64,000 nt of DNA from Streptomyces violaceorubidus (lineage in GTDB: Bacteria; Actinomycetota; Actinomycetes; Streptomycetales; Streptomycetaceae), in the NCBI RefSeq assembly GCF_000717995.1, contig NZ_JODM01000011.1, forward strand, positions 1 to 64,000, given 5' to 3'. Below the pieces are notes generated by a model. That model was not told the origin of the DNA. It worked only from the letters and a program-made list of their open reading frames with translations, and searched no databases. Numbering within the stretch: position 1 is the first letter of the stretch; each line of letters begins with the position of its first letter. Of the stretch, positions 14,069 through 23,800 are shown piece by piece. A program made the position numbers and the translations under genes.

Positions 14069-14932
14069 GTGTCCAACGGCAACTCCCCCGAAGACGAGCG
14101 TCCGATCGAAGACGTGTCCCACGAAGTCCCCGCGGACGTTTCCGAGGAAGCCCGCCCCTCCGTCGGCCGCGCCCTCAAGCAGGCCCGGATCGCCGCGGGG
14201 CTGACCGTCGACGACATCACCACCGCCACCCGCGTCCGCATCGCCATCGTGCACGCCATCGAGGCGGACGACTTCGCGCCCTGCGGCGGCGACGTCTACG
14301 CGCGCGGTCACATCCGCACCCTGGCCAAGGCCGTCGGGCTCGACCCCGCCGAGCTGCTGGCGCAGTTCGACGCCGAGCGCGGCGGGCGCCCGGCGCCGAC
14401 GCCGACCGCGCCCCTGTTCGAGGCGGAGCGCATCCGTCCCGAGCGGCGCGGACCCAACTGGACCGCCGCCATGGTGGCCGCGATCGTCGCCGTGATCGGT
14501 TTCGTCGGCTTCACGTTCGTCAAGGGCGGCGACGACGGCGGCAACGAGGCGAGCGTCGCCGAGGGGGCCCAGCCGTCGTCCGGCGAGTCCGCCTCGTCGA
14601 GCGCCAGGCCCGAGAAGCCCGCCGACCCCGAGCCGCAGCCGAGCGACAGCGCCATCGCCGCCGCGCCCGCGGACAAGGTGACCGTGAAGGTCAGCGCCAC
14701 CGAGGGCCGCAGCTGGATCTCCGCCCAGGACCACAACGGCCGGCTGCTCTTCGACGGACTGCTCAAGCAGGGCGACTCCAAGACCTTCCAGGACAACGAG
14801 AAGGTCAAGCTCGTCCTCGGCGACGCCGGAGCCATCCAGCTCTACGTCAACGGCAAGAAGATCGAGGACGACTTCCAGCCCGGCGCCGTCGAGCGCCTCA
14901 CGTACACCAAGGGCGACCCGCAGGTCGGATAG
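14069..14932 (+). CDS. RodZ-like membrane protein with cytoplasmic helix-turn-helix
   Basis: 287 residues. A helix-turn-helix of the HTH_25 type at residues 30-100 (VGRALKQARIAAGLTVDDITTATRVRIAIVHAIEADDF) is followed by a single transmembrane helix at about 131-150. An S/E/P-rich linker and a C-terminal DUF4115 beta domain come last. This is the RodZ architecture, which links MreB-type cytoskeleton to the envelope in rods. In Streptomyces the role is less defined, perhaps in hyphal wall or spore wall growth. The next gene, rimO, starts about 110 bases downstream on the same strand, so they may be co-transcribed. Confidence 0.85.
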   Translation: MSNGNSPEDERPIEDVSHEVPADVSEEARPSVGRALKQARIAAGLTVDDITTATRVRIAIVHAIEADDFAPCGGDVYARGHIRTLAKAVGLDPAELLAQFDAERGGRPAPTPTAPLFEAERIRPERRGPNWTAAMVAAIVAVIGFVGFTFVKGGDDGGNEASVAEGAQPSSGESASSSARPEKPADPEPQPSDSAIAAAPADKVTVKVSATEGRSWISAQDHNGRLLFDGLLKQGDSKTFQDNEKVKLVLGDAGAIQLYVNGKKIEDDFQPGAVERLTYTKGDPQVG

Positions 14933-15043
14933 GCGACCCGCAGGTCGGATGGGGGACGCGGGGGACATGCCGGGACGGGGTTGGCCGGGATCGGCCAACC
15001 CCTTCGACATGGGCCGTCGGCGGGACGAAGTAGTCTTGAGCCC

Positions 15044-16525
15044 ATGCCTGAAAGCCGTACCGTCGCACTCGTCACCCTTGGCTGCGCCCGTAACGAGGTG
15101 GACTCGGAGGAGCTCGCCGGCCGTCTGGAGGCGGACGGCTGGAAGCTCGTCGACGACGCCGAGGAAGCGGACGTCGCCGTCGTGAACACGTGCGGCTTCG
15201 TCGAGGCCGCCAAGAAGGACTCCGTGGACGCCCTCCTGGAGGCCAACGACCTCAAGGGCCACGGAAGAACGCAGGCCGTCGTGGCGGTGGGCTGCATGGC
15301 CGAGCGGTACGGCAAGGAGCTGGCCGACGCCCTCCCGGAGGCCGACGGCGTCCTCGGCTTCGACGACTACGCCGACATCTCCGACCGCCTGCAGACCATC
15401 CTGAACGGCGGCATCCACGCCGCGCACACCCCGCGCGACCGGCGCAAGCTGCTGCCGATCAGCCCCGCCGAGCGCCAGGAGGCCGGAGCTGCCGTCGCCC
15501 TGCCGGGCCACGGTCCGTCCGACCTCCCCGAGGGCGTCGCCCCCGCCTCCGGGCCCCGCGCGCCTCTGCGCCGCCGTCTGGACGGCTCCCCGGTCGCCTC
15601 GGTGAAGCTGGCCTCCGGCTGCGACCGGCGCTGCTCCTTCTGCGCCATCCCGTCCTTCCGCGGCTCCTTCATCTCGCGCCGCCCGAGCGACGTGCTGAAC
15701 GAGACGCGGTGGCTGGCCGAGCAGGGCGTCAAGGAGATCATGCTGGTCTCCGAGAACAACACCTCGTACGGCAAGGACCTCGGCGACATCCGGCTGCTGG
15801 AGTCGCTGCTGCCCGAGCTGGCCGACGTCGACGGCATCGAGCGGGTGCGGGTCAGCTACCTCCAGCCGGCCGAGATGCGCCCCGGCCTGATCGACGTGCT
15901 CACCTCCACCGAGAAGGTCGTGCCCTACTTCGACCTCTCCTTCCAGCACTCCGCGCCGAACGTGCTGCGCGCGATGCGCCGCTTCGGTGACACCGACCGC
16001 TTCCTGGAACTGCTGGACACCATCCGGAGCAAGGCGCCCGAGGCGGGCGTGCGCTCCAACTTCATCGTCGGCTTCCCCGGCGAGACCGAGGCGGACCTCG
16101 CCGAGCTGGAGCGGTTCCTGAACCATGCCCGGCTGGACGCCATCGGCGTCTTCGGCTACTCCGACGAGGAGGGCACCGAGGCGGCGACCTACGGCGACAA
16201 GCTGGACGAGGACGTCGTCGCCGAGCGGCTGGCGCACGTCTCCCGCCTCGCCGAGGAACTGGTCTCGCAGCGGGCCGACGAGCGCGTCGGCGCGACCGTG
16301 CGGGTACTCGTCGAGTCCGTGGACCCCGCCGACGAGGGCGACGGCGTGCGCGGCCGCGCGGAGCACCAGGCGCCCGAGACGGACGGCCAGGTGCTGCTCA
16401 CGAGCGGCGAGGGCCTGAGTGTCGGTCGTATGGTCGACGCGAAGGTGGTCGGTACGGAGGGTGTCGACCTGGTGGCCGAACCGCTGCTGGGATCGCCCGA
16501 GTGGAGTGAGGAGGCCGGCAGATGA
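15044..16525 (+). CDS. rimO: Ribosomal protein S12 methylthiotransferase RimO
   Basis: 493 residues with the three methylthiotransferase domains. The N-terminal UPF0004 domain has Cys in [17 protein letters not shown] and GCMAERYG. The radical-SAM core carries [13 protein letters not shown]-terminal TRAM domain ends the chain. RimO adds a methylthio group to the conserved Asp of ribosomal protein S12 using two iron-sulfur clusters and S-adenosylmethionine. It is RimO rather than MiaB because of the [17 protein letters not shown] core and [18 protein letters not shown]; MiaB is separately encoded at 48684. The stop overlaps the pgsA start by four bases. Confidence 0.94.
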   Translation: MPESRTVALVTLGCARNEVDSEELAGRLEADGWKLVDDAEEADVAVVNTCGFVEAAKKDSVDALLEANDLKGHGRTQAVVAVGCMAERYGKELADALPEADGVLGFDDYADISDRLQTILNGGIHAAHTPRDRRKLLPISPAERQEAGAAVALPGHGPSDLPEGVAPASGPRAPLRRRLDGSPVASVKLASGCDRRCSFCAIPSFRGSFISRRPSDVLNETRWLAEQGVKEIMLVSENNTSYGKDLGDIRLLESLLPELADVDGIERVRVSYLQPAEMRPGLIDVLTSTEKVVPYFDLSFQHSAPNVLRAMRRFGDTDRFLELLDTIRSKAPEAGVRSNFIVGFPGETEADLAELERFLNHARLDAIGVFGYSDEEGTEAATYGDKLDEDVVAERLAHVSRLAEELVSQRADERVGATVRVLVESVDPADEGDGVRGRAEHQAPETDGQVLLTSGEGLSVGRMVDAKVVGTEGVDLVAEPLLGSPEWSEEAGR

Positions 16526-17310
16526 CCGGAGTCCCGGCGTCCGCGGCGGGTGGCTCCTCCAGTGCGCGCAGGACCGGCCCGCGCGGCGCCTCGGGCGCGG
16601 CCCAGGAGCCGGATGAGCGCACGAGTCCGGGAGACGCGGTGGACCGGGGCACGGCGGAACGGGGCGCGACCGAGGGCGGAGCGACCGGGCGCGGTGGCAA
16701 GATCGCGGCCGCGGCCGTCAACCAGGCGAGCGTCTGGAACGTCGCCAATCTGCTGACGATGCTCCGGCTGCTCCTCGTGCCGGCCTTCGTCGCCCTGATG
16801 CTCGGCAACGGCGGGTACGACCCGGCCTGGCGCTCCTTCGCCTGGGCCGCCTTCGCCATCGCCATGATCACCGACCTCTTCGACGGTCACCTGGCGCGCA
16901 CCTACGACCTCGTCACCGACTTCGGGAAGATCGCCGACCCCATCGCCGACAAGGCGATCATGGGCGCGGCGCTCATCTGCCTGTCCGCGCTGGGCGACCT
17001 GCCGTGGTGGGTGACGGCCGTCATCCTCGGCCGGGAACTCGGGATCACCGTCCTGCGTTTTGTGGTCATCCGGTACGGAGTCATCCCCGCGAGCCGGGGC
17101 GGCAAGCTCAAGACGCTCACCCAGGGCATCGCCGTCGGCATGTACGTCCTGGCGCTGACGGGGCCCCTGGCCACCCTGAGGTTCTGGGTGATGGCCGTGG
17201 CGGTCGTCCTGACCGTGGCGACCGGACTGGACTATGTGAAGCAGGCCATCGTGCTGCGCCGCCGGGGAATCGCCGAACGCAGAGCGGCGTTGAAGGAGAC
17301 GGAAGTTTGA
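16522..17310 (+). CDS. pgsA: CDP-diacylglycerol-glycerol-3-phosphate 3-phosphatidyltransferase
   Basis: 262 residues with an unusually long hydrophilic N-terminus (about 60 residues of Gly/Ala/Arg) before the membrane domain. The CDP-alcohol phosphotransferase signature is intact: [12 protein letters not shown] with GKIADPIAD completing the eight conserved residues. Five or six hydrophobic helices follow. It makes phosphatidylglycerol phosphate for membrane lipids. ATG overlaps the rimO stop (ATGA), so it is translationally coupled, and the cinA start overlaps its own stop. Confidence 0.92.
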   Translation: MTGVPASAAGGSSSARRTGPRGASGAAQEPDERTSPGDAVDRGTAERGATEGGATGRGGKIAAAAVNQASVWNVANLLTMLRLLLVPAFVALMLGNGGYDPAWRSFAWAAFAIAMITDLFDGHLARTYDLVTDFGKIADPIADKAIMGAALICLSALGDLPWWVTAVILGRELGITVLRFVVIRYGVIPASRGGKLKTLTQGIAVGMYVLALTGPLATLRFWVMAVAVVLTVATGLDYVKQAIVLRRRGIAERRAALKETEV

Positions 17311-17852
17311 GTTCCACGGCCGCCGACGTGGTGCGACTACTCACAGTCAGGGGCGAGACCCTCGCGGTCGCCGAGTCACTGACCGGTGGGATGGTCGCCG
17401 CCGCGCTCACGGCGGTCCCCGGGGCGTCCAAGGCCTTCCGGGGCTCCGTCACCGCCTACGCGACGGAACTGAAGCGGGAGCTGCTCGGCGTCGACGGCGA
17501 GCTGCTCGCGGCGCGCGGGGCCGTGGATCCGCAGGTCGCCGCCCGGATGGCGGCAGGTGTGCGCACGGCGCTGGGCGCCGACTGGGGCATCGCGACGACG
17601 GGTGTCGCCGGTCCCGACCCGCAGGACGGGCAGCCCGTGGGCACGGTCTTCGTGGCCGTGGACGGGCCTTTCGGGGCCGAACAGGGTTGCGCCGATGGCG
17701 GAAAAGTGGAGGCGCTGCGGTTGAACGGCGACCGCGCGGAAATTCGTATGGAGAGTGTACGGAGCGTACTCGCACTTCTTTTGAGGGAGCTTGCGAGCGA
17801 ACAGACCGGGAATGAGCGGGCACAGGATACGGAACGGAACGGGGGGTTTTGA
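17307..17852 (+). CDS. cinA: CinA C-terminal domain protein (NMN amidohydrolase PncC-like)
   Basis: 181 residues covering only the CinA C-terminal (PncC) domain: RGETLAVAESLTGGMVAAALTAVPGASKAFRGSVTAY, then ATTGVAGPDPQDGQPVGTVF. This domain hydrolyses nicotinamide mononucleotide in NAD recycling in the family. The start is taken as TTG at 17307, which overlaps the pgsA stop and follows GAAGGAGA. Full-length CinA proteins have an additional N-terminal MoaB-like domain that is absent here, as is usual in actinobacteria. Confidence 0.88.
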   Translation: MSSTAADVVRLLTVRGETLAVAESLTGGMVAAALTAVPGASKAFRGSVTAYATELKRELLGVDGELLAARGAVDPQVAARMAAGVRTALGADWGIATTGVAGPDPQDGQPVGTVFVAVDGPFGAEQGCADGGKVEALRLNGDRAEIRMESVRSVLALLLRELASEQTGNERAQDTERNGGF

Positions 17853-17961
17853 TGTTTGCAGCCCTGAGTGAACACGACATCGCTCCCCGCACGGCCGCGG
17901 CGCGAGGCGGTACGGTGGGGCGTGAAGGATGCGGTAACACGGTCCGAGGAGGGAGCCACCG

Positions 17962-18342
17962 ATGATTCTGCTCCGTCGCCTGCTGGGTGACGTGCTGCGT
18001 CGGCAGCGCCAACGCCAGGGCCGTACTCTGCGCGAAGTCTCCTCGTCCGCCCGAGTCTCACTCGGCTATCTCTCCGAGGTGGAGCGGGGGCAGAAGGAGG
18101 CTTCTTCCGAGCTGCTCTCCGCCATCTGCGACGCGCTGGACGTACGGATGTCCGAGCTCATGCGGGAAGTGAGCGACGAACTCGCCCTCGCCGAGCTGGC
18201 CCAGTCCGCTGCGGCGACGCCCAGCGAGACCGTACCGGCACCGGTGCGTCCGATGCTGGGTTCCGTCTCGGTGACCGGCGTGCCACCGGAACGGGTGACC
18301 ATCAAGGCGCCCGCCGAGGCAGTGGACGTCGTCGCCGCCTGA
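17962..18342 (+). CDS. clgR: Transcriptional activator ClgR of clp/lon protease genes
   Basis: 126 residues with an XRE-type helix-turn-helix at residues 8-70 ([34 protein letters not shown]). The location right after pgsA-cinA is the conserved position of ClgR in Streptomyces, Corynebacterium and Mycobacterium. The family activates clpP1P2, clpC and lon. The chain ends in VVAA; a C-terminal Ala-Ala is the known ClpP-dependent degradation tag of Streptomyces ClgR, which makes its level self-limiting. GGAGGGA lies 9 bases before the ATG. A 109-base gap after cinA leaves room for its own promoter. Confidence 0.92.
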   Translation: MILLRRLLGDVLRRQRQRQGRTLREVSSSARVSLGYLSEVERGQKEASSELLSAICDALDVRMSELMREVSDELALAELAQSAAATPSETVPAPVRPMLGSVSVTGVPPERVTIKAPAEAVDVVAA

Positions 18343-18365
18343 GCGTCCGAGAACGTGTGCGTGTG

Positions 18366-18417
18366 AGGCCCCGGCCGGGGTCGCTCCGGGAGACCGGAGG
18401 GACGAGGCCGGGGCTTT
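18366..18417 (+). terminator. Terminator after clgR
   Basis: Perfect outer arms GCCCCGGCC (18368-18376) and GGCCGGGGC (18406-18414) enclose an inner hairpin CTCCGG-GAGA-CCGGAG, followed by TTT. It separates the clgR operon from dpsB. Confidence 0.8.
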
Positions 18418-18589
18418 CGCGTGCCTGGGTGCGTCCCTGCGTGCGTCTCCGGGTGCGGGTGCGTCTCCGGGTGCGGGTGCGTGTGAGGTCGCGTGGGCGC
18501 CGTCGGTGGTGCGCCGCCCGTTTGCCGGTCGGTGGGGGTGCGGTCATCGTGGAAGGTGATGGCCGGGGGGCGAACCGACGGAGGCGTGG
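18418..18589. promoter_or_regulatory. dpsB upstream region with short tandem repeat
   Basis: Two adjacent copies of an 18-base unit GTGCGTCTCCGGGTGCGG (about 18440-18476), flanked by related GTGCG words, lie 110-150 bases before dpsB. No clear -10/-35 pair is seen, but GGAGG sits 8 bases before the dpsB ATG. Confidence 0.35.
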
Positions 18590-19060
18590 ATGTACGTCGT
18601 GAAGAGCCCGTTGTCCGACGCGGACCTGAAGACCGTCTCGGAGGCGTTGCAGGGAGCCCTCGTCGACCTGGTCGACCTGGCCCTGGTGGCGAAGCAGATC
18701 CACTGGAACGTGGTCGGCCCGCGCTTCCGCTCCGTACATCTCCAGCTGGACGAACTGGTCGGCACCGCCCGCACGCACTCGGACACCGTGGCGGAGCGTG
18801 CCTCGGCGCTGGGCGTCCCCCCGGACGGGCGGGCCGCCACGGTCGCCGTCGGCAGCGGCATCGACGTGACTCCCGAGGGCTGGGTGAACGACACCACCGC
18901 CGTACAGACCATCGTGGACGCGTTGGGCGCGGTGATCGGGCGGATGCGCGAGCGGATCTCGGCGAGCGGTGACCCCGACCCCGTGAGCCAGGACATCTTC
19001 ATCCAGGTCACGGCCGATCTCGAGAAGCAGCACTGGATGTTCCAGGCCGAAAACGGATGA
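18590..19060 (+). CDS. dpsB: Dps-family DNA-binding ferritin-like protein
   Basis: 156 residues of the Dps four-helix fold. The inter-subunit ferroxidase ligands are visible: KQIHWNVVGPRFRSVHLQLDEL carries the conserved His, His and Asp/Glu spacing. Dps dodecamers store iron, quench peroxide and compact nucleoids. There is little N-terminal extension (MYVVKSPLSDADL) and almost no C-terminal tail, unlike the longer DpsA, so DNA binding may be weak. The chromosomal position matches DpsB (SCO5756) of S. coelicolor. Confidence 0.88.
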   Translation: MYVVKSPLSDADLKTVSEALQGALVDLVDLALVAKQIHWNVVGPRFRSVHLQLDELVGTARTHSDTVAERASALGVPPDGRAATVAVGSGIDVTPEGWVNDTTAVQTIVDALGAVIGRMRERISASGDPDPVSQDIFIQVTADLEKQHWMFQAENG

Positions 19061-19066
19061 CGCGGG

Positions 19067-19330
19067 ATGGCTCCGGCGCGGACGGCTCGCCGGGCGGTCG
19101 CGCTGGGTCTCGGTGTGCTGTGGTGGTGGGCCGTGCTGCGCCTGGCGCTGGAGCCCGGCGCCGGGGTGATCGAAGGGGCGGTCGCGGTCGGCGGCTGGGG
19201 GCTGAGTGTGCTGCCGGTGCACTGTGTGCCGCGACGCCGGGCCGCGGGGGCGCTGGGCGCGGGACGGTGGCGCCGGGCCCTGCGCGGGCCGGAGCGGAGC
19301 CCGGTCCCGAACCGCCCGGACGGGCGCTGA
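19067..19330 (+). CDS. Small membrane protein, function unknown
   Basis: An 87-residue product starting 6 bases after the dpsB stop. Residues 12-30 (ALGLGVLWWWAVLRLALEP) and 33-52 form two hydrophobic segments, and an Arg-rich tail follows. It resembles no family I can name. The close spacing suggests it is translated from the dpsB message, but GC-rich sequence can mimic such short frames, so the call is moderate. Confidence 0.5.
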   Translation: MAPARTARRAVALGLGVLWWWAVLRLALEPGAGVIEGAVAVGGWGLSVLPVHCVPRRRAAGALGAGRWRRALRGPERSPVPNRPDGR

Positions 19331-19490
19331 TCTGCGCCGACCCGGGCGCCGCAGAAGCACGTCGCGGTACTGGAGCGGGCCGGCGGCGTGGTCAGGGAAC
19401 GCCGCGGACGGGTGCGGCGGAGTCCGACCTGCTCGCCCAGGGACAGGAAGCCGCACCCGGAACGCCCCGACCCACGGAAGGACAGAGCCG

Positions 19491-19979
19491 ATGAGTGTCA
19501 CCAGCCTGGACAAGGACCTGGACAACCTGACCCTCACCCTGGTCGCCGACTTCGCGGCCCCCGCCGAACGGGTGTGGCAGCTGTGGTCCGATCCCCGGCG
19601 ACTGGAGCGCTGGTGGGGACCGCCGGCCTACCCGGCGACGGTGGAGGAGCACGACCTGACCCCGGGCGGGGACGTCACGTACTTCATGACCGGCCCGGAG
19701 GGCGAGAAGTACCGCGGCTGGTGGCGGGTCGCCACGGTCGACGCCCCGAGGTCGCTGGAGTTCACCGACGGGTTCGCCGACGAGGACGGGGTGCCGAACG
19801 CCGCGATGCCGACGACCGCGAACCGGGTCACGCTCACCGAGAGCGCGGGCGGCACCCGGATGGAGATGCGGGCGGTCTTCGACACCAGGGAGCAGATGGA
19901 CCAGCTCATGACGATGGGCATGGACGACGGCCTGCGCGAGGCGGCCGGTCAGATGGACGCCCTGCTCACCGCCGGCTGA
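19491..19979 (+). CDS. SRPBCC (AHSA1-like) domain protein
   Basis: 162 residues of the START/Bet v1-like AHSA1 family: LVADFAAPAERVWQLWSDPRRLERWWGPPAYPATVEEHDLTPGGDVTYFMTGPEG is typical, with the W-x-(D/P)-x-x-x-x-x-W-W-G signature. Such proteins bind hydrophobic ligands in a helix-grip cavity; the ligand cannot be predicted. It stands alone between the small membrane protein and the convergent nei gene, whose stop lies only 29 bases beyond its own. Confidence 0.85.
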   Translation: MSVTSLDKDLDNLTLTLVADFAAPAERVWQLWSDPRRLERWWGPPAYPATVEEHDLTPGGDVTYFMTGPEGEKYRGWWRVATVDAPRSLEFTDGFADEDGVPNAAMPTTANRVTLTESAGGTRMEMRAVFDTREQMDQLMTMGMDDGLREAAGQMDALLTAG

Positions 19980-20008
19980 ACCGCCCCGCGACTTCCCCGG
20001 CGGCTTCC

Positions 20009-20839
20009 TCAGCGCCTTGTGCGGGCCCCCGCGCCGCGGCTCGGACGCGGTGACGGGCCGCGCTGGCAGGCCGGGCACCAGTAGGTCGGGCGCTCGCGGG
20101 AGCCGTCGCCCTGGTCGGCCACCCGGACCGAGGTGCCGCAGCGCAGGCAGGGACGGGGTGCCCGGCCGTACACGAACAGGTCCTGGCCGCGCAGGCCCGT
20201 GGTGCGGCGGACCGGGCGGTCTCGGTTGGTCTCCAGGAGCTTCTTCGCGAGCGTGGGCAGCAGCGCGGCCCGATCGGCGGGCAGCTCGCCGACCGGCAGC
20301 CAGGGCGTGACGCCGAGCAGGAAGCACAGCTCGCTCTTGTAGACGTTGCCGATACCGGCGAGATTGCGCTGGTCCAGCAGGGCCTCGCCGAGCGGGCGGG
20401 CCGGGTCCGCGCACAGGTTGTCCAGGGCCCGCGCCGGGTCCCAGTCGGGCCCGAGCAGGTCGGGGCCGAGATGCCCGACGGCACGCTGCTCGTCGGCGGT
20501 GCGCAGGATGTCCAGCACCGGGAGACGGTAGCCGACGGCGGTGCGGTCGGCGGTGCCGAGGACCACCCGGATCTGGTGCGCGGGGCCGCCGCTCCAGCGC
20601 TGACCGGGCGCGAACACCTTCCAGGAGCCGTCCATGCGCAGGTGCGAGTGGACCGTCAGGCCGCCCTCGACCCGGGTGAGCAGGTGCTTGCCGCGCGGGG
20701 TGACGTCCAGGACGGTGCGGCCGGTGAGGTCGACGGTGGCGTACCGGGGGACGCGGAAGTCGCTCCGGGTCAGCACCTTGCCCGCGAGGGCGTCGTGCAG
20801 CCGTCGCGCTGCCTGCCAGACCGTGTCTCCTTCGGGCAT
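20009..20839 (-). CDS. nei: Endonuclease VIII-like DNA glycosylase/AP lyase (Nei2 type)
   Basis: 276 residues beginning MPEGDTVW, so that Pro2 becomes the catalytic N-terminal nucleophile and Glu3 the acid. A conserved Lys in RGKHLL and an H2TH segment (LLDQRNLAGIGNVYKSELCFLLGV) follow. The C-terminal zinc finger carries CLRC and CPAC near residues 232-260. It excises oxidised pyrimidines. The Lhr-type helicase gene ends 18 bases upstream on the same strand; lhr and nei are also neighbours in Mycobacterium, which supports a joint repair role. Confidence 0.9.
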   Translation of the reverse strand: MPEGDTVWQAARRLHDALAGKVLTRSDFRVPRYATVDLTGRTVLDVTPRGKHLLTRVEGGLTVHSHLRMDGSWKVFAPGQRWSGGPAHQIRVVLGTADRTAVGYRLPVLDILRTADEQRAVGHLGPDLLGPDWDPARALDNLCADPARPLGEALLDQRNLAGIGNVYKSELCFLLGVTPWLPVGELPADRAALLPTLAKKLLETNRDRPVRRTTGLRGQDLFVYGRAPRPCLRCGTSVRVADQGDGSRERPTYWCPACQRGPSPRPSRGAGARTRR

Positions 20840-20857
20840 GGCTCAAGGGTGACAGGG

Positions 20858-23800
20858 TCACGCCCTGATGCGCAGGCCGCGCGGGGTGGCGATGAAGCCG
20901 GCTCCCTCCAGGAGAGGGCCGAAGGGAGAGGTCAGGGCCGCCGTGCCGTTGACGCGCTCCACCGTGACCGTGCCGAGGGAACCGGCGCGGGCCGCCTCCG
21001 CGAGGGCCTCGGCGGCGGCCCGCAGACGCGGGTCCTCCGTGGGCGGCCGGTCGGGGTCGGAGGGCCACAGCAGGAGGGTCTTGCCGCCGCGCTCCATGTA
21101 GAGCGCCGGTTCGCCCTCGACGAGCACCACCAGGGAGCCCGCCTTGCGGCCGGGCTTGTGCGTCGCACCGGTGGGCGGCTCGGGCCAGCCGAGGGCCGCA
21201 CCGTACGCGTTCGCCGGGTCGGCGGCGGCCAGGACGACGGCCCGCGGACCGGTGGCGCCACGGCCGCGAAGGCCGGGGGATCCGGCGTCGTACAGGCCGC
21301 GCCGGCCCTGGAAGCCCTCGTGCGCGCCGCTCCCGCGCGGGCCCCCGGCGCCCGGCTCGGCGTAGTCGCGAGGCGAGATGTAGTCCCCCCGGGAGGGCGA
21401 ACGGCCCAGGTGGTCGGGGTCGGCGAAGACGTCGTCGAAGGGTGCCGGGCCTCCCGGGTGTCCCTGGGATCCCGGACCTCCCCGGCCGCCTCCTTGGTCG
21501 CCCGGGGCGAAGTCGGCGAAGGGGTCCGGGGCGGCGTCGGGGCCTCCTGCGCCGCTGGACGCGGTGTCGCCGAAGGGGTCCAGGGGGCCGAGCGGGCCGA
21601 GGGGACGGTGGGGGAAGTCGCCGGCCGCTTCGGCGGAGGCGTCGGGCGCGGGCCGGTTCACGGAGCCGTCGCGGGTGAACTCCTCCGGTCCGGCCGGGCC
21701 GTCGCCGCGCTCGCGGGCGTTGGCCACCGCGCGCAGCCGGTCCACGGCACCCTCCATGGCGAACTGCGCCGCCCCGAGCCCCTCCACCACGTACCCGCGC
21801 CGGGCCTGGCCGCTCTCCTCGAACGCGGCCAGGATCCGGTACACCGCCGAGAAGCCGCCCTCGACGCCCTCCGCGGCGACGGCGCCGCGGGTCACCACGC
21901 CGTGCCGGTCGAGGAGCGAGCGGGCCAGGGCGTGGGCCCGCACCGTGCCGTCGGCCTCGCGGGCCGGGAGCAGCGACCAGCGGCCCGCCACCGTCGGCGG
22001 ACCGGTGCGGGACGCCGGGCGGGCGGCGGCCGTCAGCGAGCCGTACCGGCCGCGGGGCACCGCGCGCTTGGCACGGTGGGCCGTGGAGCCCGCGGTGCGC
22101 CCGGAGCCCAGCAGGGAGCGCAGGGGCGCGAGCGTGTCGTTCGTCAGCCGTCCGGACCAGGCCAGGTCCCACAGGGCGTCGGCCAGCTGCGGATCGGTGG
22201 CCTCCGGGTGGGTGGTGGCGCGGACCTGGTCGGCGATCTGGCGGAAGAACAGGCCGTACCCGCCCGAGAGAGCGGTCAGGACGGACTCGTGCAGGGCGGT
22301 CGTCTCCAGGGGATGCGGCGGCGGCAGAAGCAGCGGGGCCGCGTCCGCGAGGTAGAGGGAGACCCAGCCGTCCTTGCCGGGCAGCGAACCCGCTCCGGCC
22401 CACACCACCTCGCCGGCGGCCGTCAGCTCGTCCAGCATGGCGGGGGAGTAGTTGGCCACGCGGGAGGGAAGGACCAGCTTCTCCAGGGCGGAGGCGGGCA
22501 CGGAGGCGCCCTGCAACTGCTCGACGGCGCGCACCAGCCCGTCGACGCCCCGCAGCGTGTGACCCTTGCCGATGTGCTGCCACTGGGGGAGGAACTGACC
22601 GAGCGCGGCCGGAGCCACCGGCTCCAGCTCGTGCCGCAGCGCGGCCAGGGAACGGCGGCGCAGCCTGCGCAGGACGGTCGCGTCGCACCACTCCTGGCCG
22701 ATGCCGGCCGGATGGAACTCGCCCTGCACGACCCGCCCCGCCCCCGCGAGCCGTTGCAGGGCGCCCTCGGTGACCGCCACGCCCAGACCGAAGCGGGCCG
22801 CCGCGGTGACCGAGGTGAAGGGGCCGTGGGTGCGGGCGTGGCGGGCGAGGAGGTCGCCGAGCGGGTCCTTGACCGGCTCGGTGAAGGCCTCCGGCACCCC
22901 GACGGGCAGTGCCGTGCCCAGCGCGTCGCGCAGTCGGCCCGCGTCCTCGATCGCCGCCCAGTGGTCGGCACCGGCGATCCGCACCCTGATCGCGCGGCGG
23001 GCCGCGGCCAGCTCGAGTGCCCACTGCGGCTCGGCGCCCCGCTCGGCCAGCTCCGCGTCCGTCAGCGGGCCGAGCACCCGCAGGAGGTCGGCGACGCCCT
23101 CGGCGTCCTTGATGCGGCGGTCCTCGGTGAGCCACTGCAGCTCGCGCTCCAGCTCGGTGAGGACCTCCGCGTCGAGCAGTTCGCGCAGCTCGGCCTGGCC
23201 GAGCAGCTCCGCCAGCAGCCGCGAGTCCAGGGACAGGGCGGCGGCCCGGCGCTCGGCGAGCGGTGAGTCGCCCTCGTAGAGGAACTGGGCGACATAGCCG
23301 AAGAGCAGGGAGCGGGCGAAGGGGGACGGCTCGGGGGTGGTGACCTCGACCAGGCGGACCTTGCGGGCCTCCAGGTCGCCCATCAGCTCGACCAGGCCGG
23401 GTACGTCGAAGACGTCCTGGAGGCACTCGCGGACGGCTTCCAGGACGATCGGGAACGAGCCGTACTCGCTGGCCACCTCCAGCAGCTGCGCGGCGCGCTG
23501 GCGCTGCTGCCACAGCGGGGTGCGCTTGCCCGGGCTGCGGCGCGGCAGCAGCAGCGCGCGGGCGGCGCACTCGCGGAAGCGGGACGCGAACAGCGCCGAG
23601 CCGCCGACCTGGTCGGTGACGACCCGGTCGACCTCGCCCTTGTCGAAGACGACGTCGGCCGCGCCGACGGGAGCCTTCTCCGCGTCGTACTCGAGGCCCG
23701 GCTTCGCGGGGTCCTGGTCGAGGAAGTCCAGGCCCATGAGGTCGGCGTCGGGCAGGCGCAGCACGATGCCGTCGTCGGCATGCATGACCTGGGCGTCCAT

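Noticed and set aside
20471..23266. 931-residue open frame on the plus strand opposite lhr
   Set aside because: Antisense shadow of lhr; no domain seen and overlaps a well-supported helicase completely.
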